64,000 bases of DNA from Lachnospiraceae bacterium UBA5899 (lineage in GTDB: Bacteria; Bacillota; Clostridia; Lachnospirales; Lachnospiraceae). Shown here one piece after another: positions 62,802 through 64,000 of the stretch; the stretch's first letter is position 1; each line of letters opens with the position of its first letter. The stretch is from contig DJEL01000022.1 in NCBI GenBank assembly GCA_002432425.1, positions 124,001 through 188,000 on the forward strand, given 5' to 3'. Position numbers and translations under genes: made by a program. The notes beneath the pieces are model-generated. The model was not told the origin of the DNA. It ran no database searches and saw only the letters and a list, made by a program, of their open reading frames with translations.

Positions 62802-63067
62802 TTACAGAGTCAAATCAGAAAAAGACATTCCAAAAGAAAATTTGACTTTATCAACGAAAATACTCCATAGAGTCAAACGAAAGAACTTCTTAGGGCATGC
62901 AGTGTTTGACTCTGTGGAAAGAAGCCATAAAATAAGTCAAAAAAGTCCGTAGAGAAGCACACTTTCATTTGACCCAGATAAAGGAAAAGCGGCTCAGGGT
63001 CAAAAAAGAAAATCGTCAAACGAAAAAGTCTTTGACCCTATAAGAAATTTCCAGAAACAGAGTCAAA
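62715..63067. repeat. 63-bp periodic array of alternating TTTGAC / GTCAAA sites
   Basis: TTTGAC occurs at 62715, 62778, 62841, 62905, 62968 and 63031 (spacing 63, 63, 64, 63, 63). GTCAAA occurs at 62746, 62809, 62872, 62936, 62999 and 63062 with the same spacing; one extra copy is at 63015. Opposite-facing hexamers are thus about 31.5 bp apart. Within units the flanks often pair as well: TTTGACC/GGTCAAA (unit 1), TTTGACTCT/AGAGTCAAA (unit 2), TTTGACCC/GGGTCAAA (unit 5). The DNA between is not conserved. The first two units are inside the DUF2726 gene, the other four fill most of the 379-bp gap before the next gene. Confidence 0.9.
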
Positions 63068-63126
63068 TATTACTTAAGAAACCTTACCAACATTCCTGCA
63101 AATGTGCTATACTGTTTGCAAATGAT

Positions 63127-63147
63127 GTCGGGGTCAAAAGCCCCGAC
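63127..63147 (+). promoter_or_regulatory. Leader hairpin before the amidohydrolase gene
   Basis: GTCGGGG-TCAAAAG-CCCCGAC is a perfect 7-bp stem with a 7-nt loop. A possible promoter TTACCA, 18 bp, TATACT lies just upstream (about 63082-63112). The loop carries another GTCAAA-like sequence outside the 63-bp register. Confidence 0.5.
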
Positions 63148-63180
63148 TTTGATGCAACATACTGCAGAAAGGGACCAAAG

Positions 63181-64000
63181 ATGAAATACGCATATTGTAA
63201 CGGAAAAATTTTGAACGGAACAAAAGACATGCAGGTACAGGAAGGTTTGTGCATCCTGACGGACGGCGAGAAAATCACGGACATCGTGCCGAAGGAACAG
63301 GTGCCGGCAGAGTATGAAGCGGTAGACCTTGCGGGAAAATACATAATGCCCGGTCTGATAAACATGCATGTGCATCTGGCAGGCAGCGGAAAGCCCCAGA
63401 AAAAGCAGAGAGATAATGAAAAACTGGTTCGCAACCTGATGGGAACGGCGCTTTCCAGAGCTGTAGCTTACAAGGTGGTAAGCGGTTTTGCCAAAACAGA
63501 GCTGATGAGCGGTGTCACAACCATTCGTACCGTGGGCGGTCTGGGCGATTTCGATACCAGACTCCGTGATGAAATAAAAGCCGGAAAAATCGGACCGAGA
63601 ATTTTAGCAGCTAATCAGGGTATTTCCGTACCCGGTGGTCATATGGCGGGTTCCGTGGCAGTTGCGGCAAAAAATAACGAAGAAGCACTGGCACATCTGG
63701 CACAGGCGGAAAAAGAAAAAGTGGATTTGGTAAAACTGATGATTACCGGCGGCGTTCTGGATGCCAAGGAAAAAGGCGTTCCCGGTGAGCTGAAGATGCC
63801 TCCTGAAATGGTAAAGGCGGTCTGCGACAAGGCGCATGAAGCAGGATTTATCGTATCCGCCCATGTAGAGTCCCCGCAGGGCGTCAAAGTAGCTTTGCAG
63901 AACGGGGTGGACTCTATTGAACACGGTGCGAAGCTGGACGATGAAATGATTGCGCTTTTCAAGGAAAGAGGCGCCTTCCTCTGTACTACCATATCCCCGG
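63181..64000 (+). CDS. Metal-dependent amidohydrolase, N-terminal part (3' end outside window)
   Basis: The frame is open from ATG 63181 (AAAGGGA upstream) to the window end, 273 codons. MPGLINMHVHLAGSG carries the first metal-binding HxH of the amidohydrolase (TIM-barrel) superfamily; GVTTIRTVGG, VKLMITGGV (candidate bridging Lys), SAHVES and SIEHGAKLDDE give further ligands. The pattern fits imidazolonepropionase/prolidase-like amidohydrolases. The substrate is unknown. Confidence 0.88.
   Translation, partial: MKYAYCNGKILNGTKDMQVQEGLCILTDGEKITDIVPKEQVPAEYEAVDLAGKYIMPGLINMHVHLAGSGKPQKKQRDNEKLVRNLMGTALSRAVAYKVVSGFAKTELMSGVTTIRTVGGLGDFDTRLRDEIKAGKIGPRILAANQGISVPGGHMAGSVAVAAKNNEEALAHLAQAEKEKVDLVKLMITGGVLDAKEKGVPGELKMPPEMVKAVCDKAHEAGFIVSAHVESPQGVKVALQNGVDSIEHGAKLDDEMIALFKERGAFLCTTISP

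Noticed and set aside
62715..63067. CRISPR array
   Set aside because: Only 6-8 bases are conserved per unit, they alternate in orientation, no cas genes are near, and the first units lie in coding sequence.

Overview
The window looks like a chromosomal segment from a gut-type anaerobic Firmicute, most likely a Lachnospiraceae relative (Clostridia). The evidence is the pyruvate formate-lyase pair, a disaccharide-phosphorylase operon using a CUT1 ABC importer without its own ATPase, a GPH sugar symporter beside a GH3 enzyme, MBG/His-Cys type surface proteins, and Gram-positive promoters and strong AGGAGG ribosome binding sites. No rRNA, tRNA, CRISPR array or complete insertion sequence was seen. 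This assignment is inference from gene content only.

Layout. 1-465: end of a nitrilase-fold gene. 515-8806 (minus strand): LacI regulator, then binding protein, two permeases, GH65 phosphorylase, esterase and beta-phosphoglucomutase, a complete import-and-phosphorolysis pathway for an alpha-glucobiose. 9051-21852: two tandem giant surface proteins that start with the same 115-bp sequence; the second is broken by a frameshift. 22036-23765: a HipB/HipA-like toxin-antitoxin pair behind an array of phased palindromes. 23868-25758: MarR and MATE pump. 25921-27814: hydrolases. 27851-32647: AraC regulator, GH3 glycosidase and GPH transporter. 32815-37671: LUD protein, then a Fur/Zur-controlled zinc-uptake operon.

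37685-41288 is a gene graveyard: broken AraC, merged feoA/feoB remnants, a fused and nonsense-mutated antitoxin/GNAT toxin, and a third surface-protein remnant. 41428-44548 holds pflB and pflA. 44593-50867 holds a methyltransferase, a MATE pump, a rifampin-phosphotransferase-like enzyme, a TetR regulator and a GNAT acetyltransferase; the promoters of three units there, and of the hydrolase unit at 25921, carry the same palindrome GTTAGC(N4)GCTAAC, suggesting one TetR regulon of small-molecule-modifying enzymes. 50901-54939: HxlR regulator, an MBL-like fragment, a zinc-macrodomain/SirTM sirtuin pair and a 3-hydroxyacyl-CoA dehydrogenase-like gene. 54998-60667: a lone HipB-like regulator, then a CotH/DUF4956/VTC-domain cluster divergent from a two-component system. 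60786-62801: two unknown exported/membrane proteins and a DUF2726 protein.

Most unusual structure: from 62715 to 63067 a 63-bp period runs six times, starting inside the DUF2726 gene and continuing past its stop codon. Each unit carries TTTGAC and an inverted GTCAAA 31 bp later, so the hexamers alternate in orientation about every 31.5 bp. Whether this is a decayed protein repeat, a hairpin array or a helically phased protein-binding array is open. The window ends inside an amidohydrolase gene.
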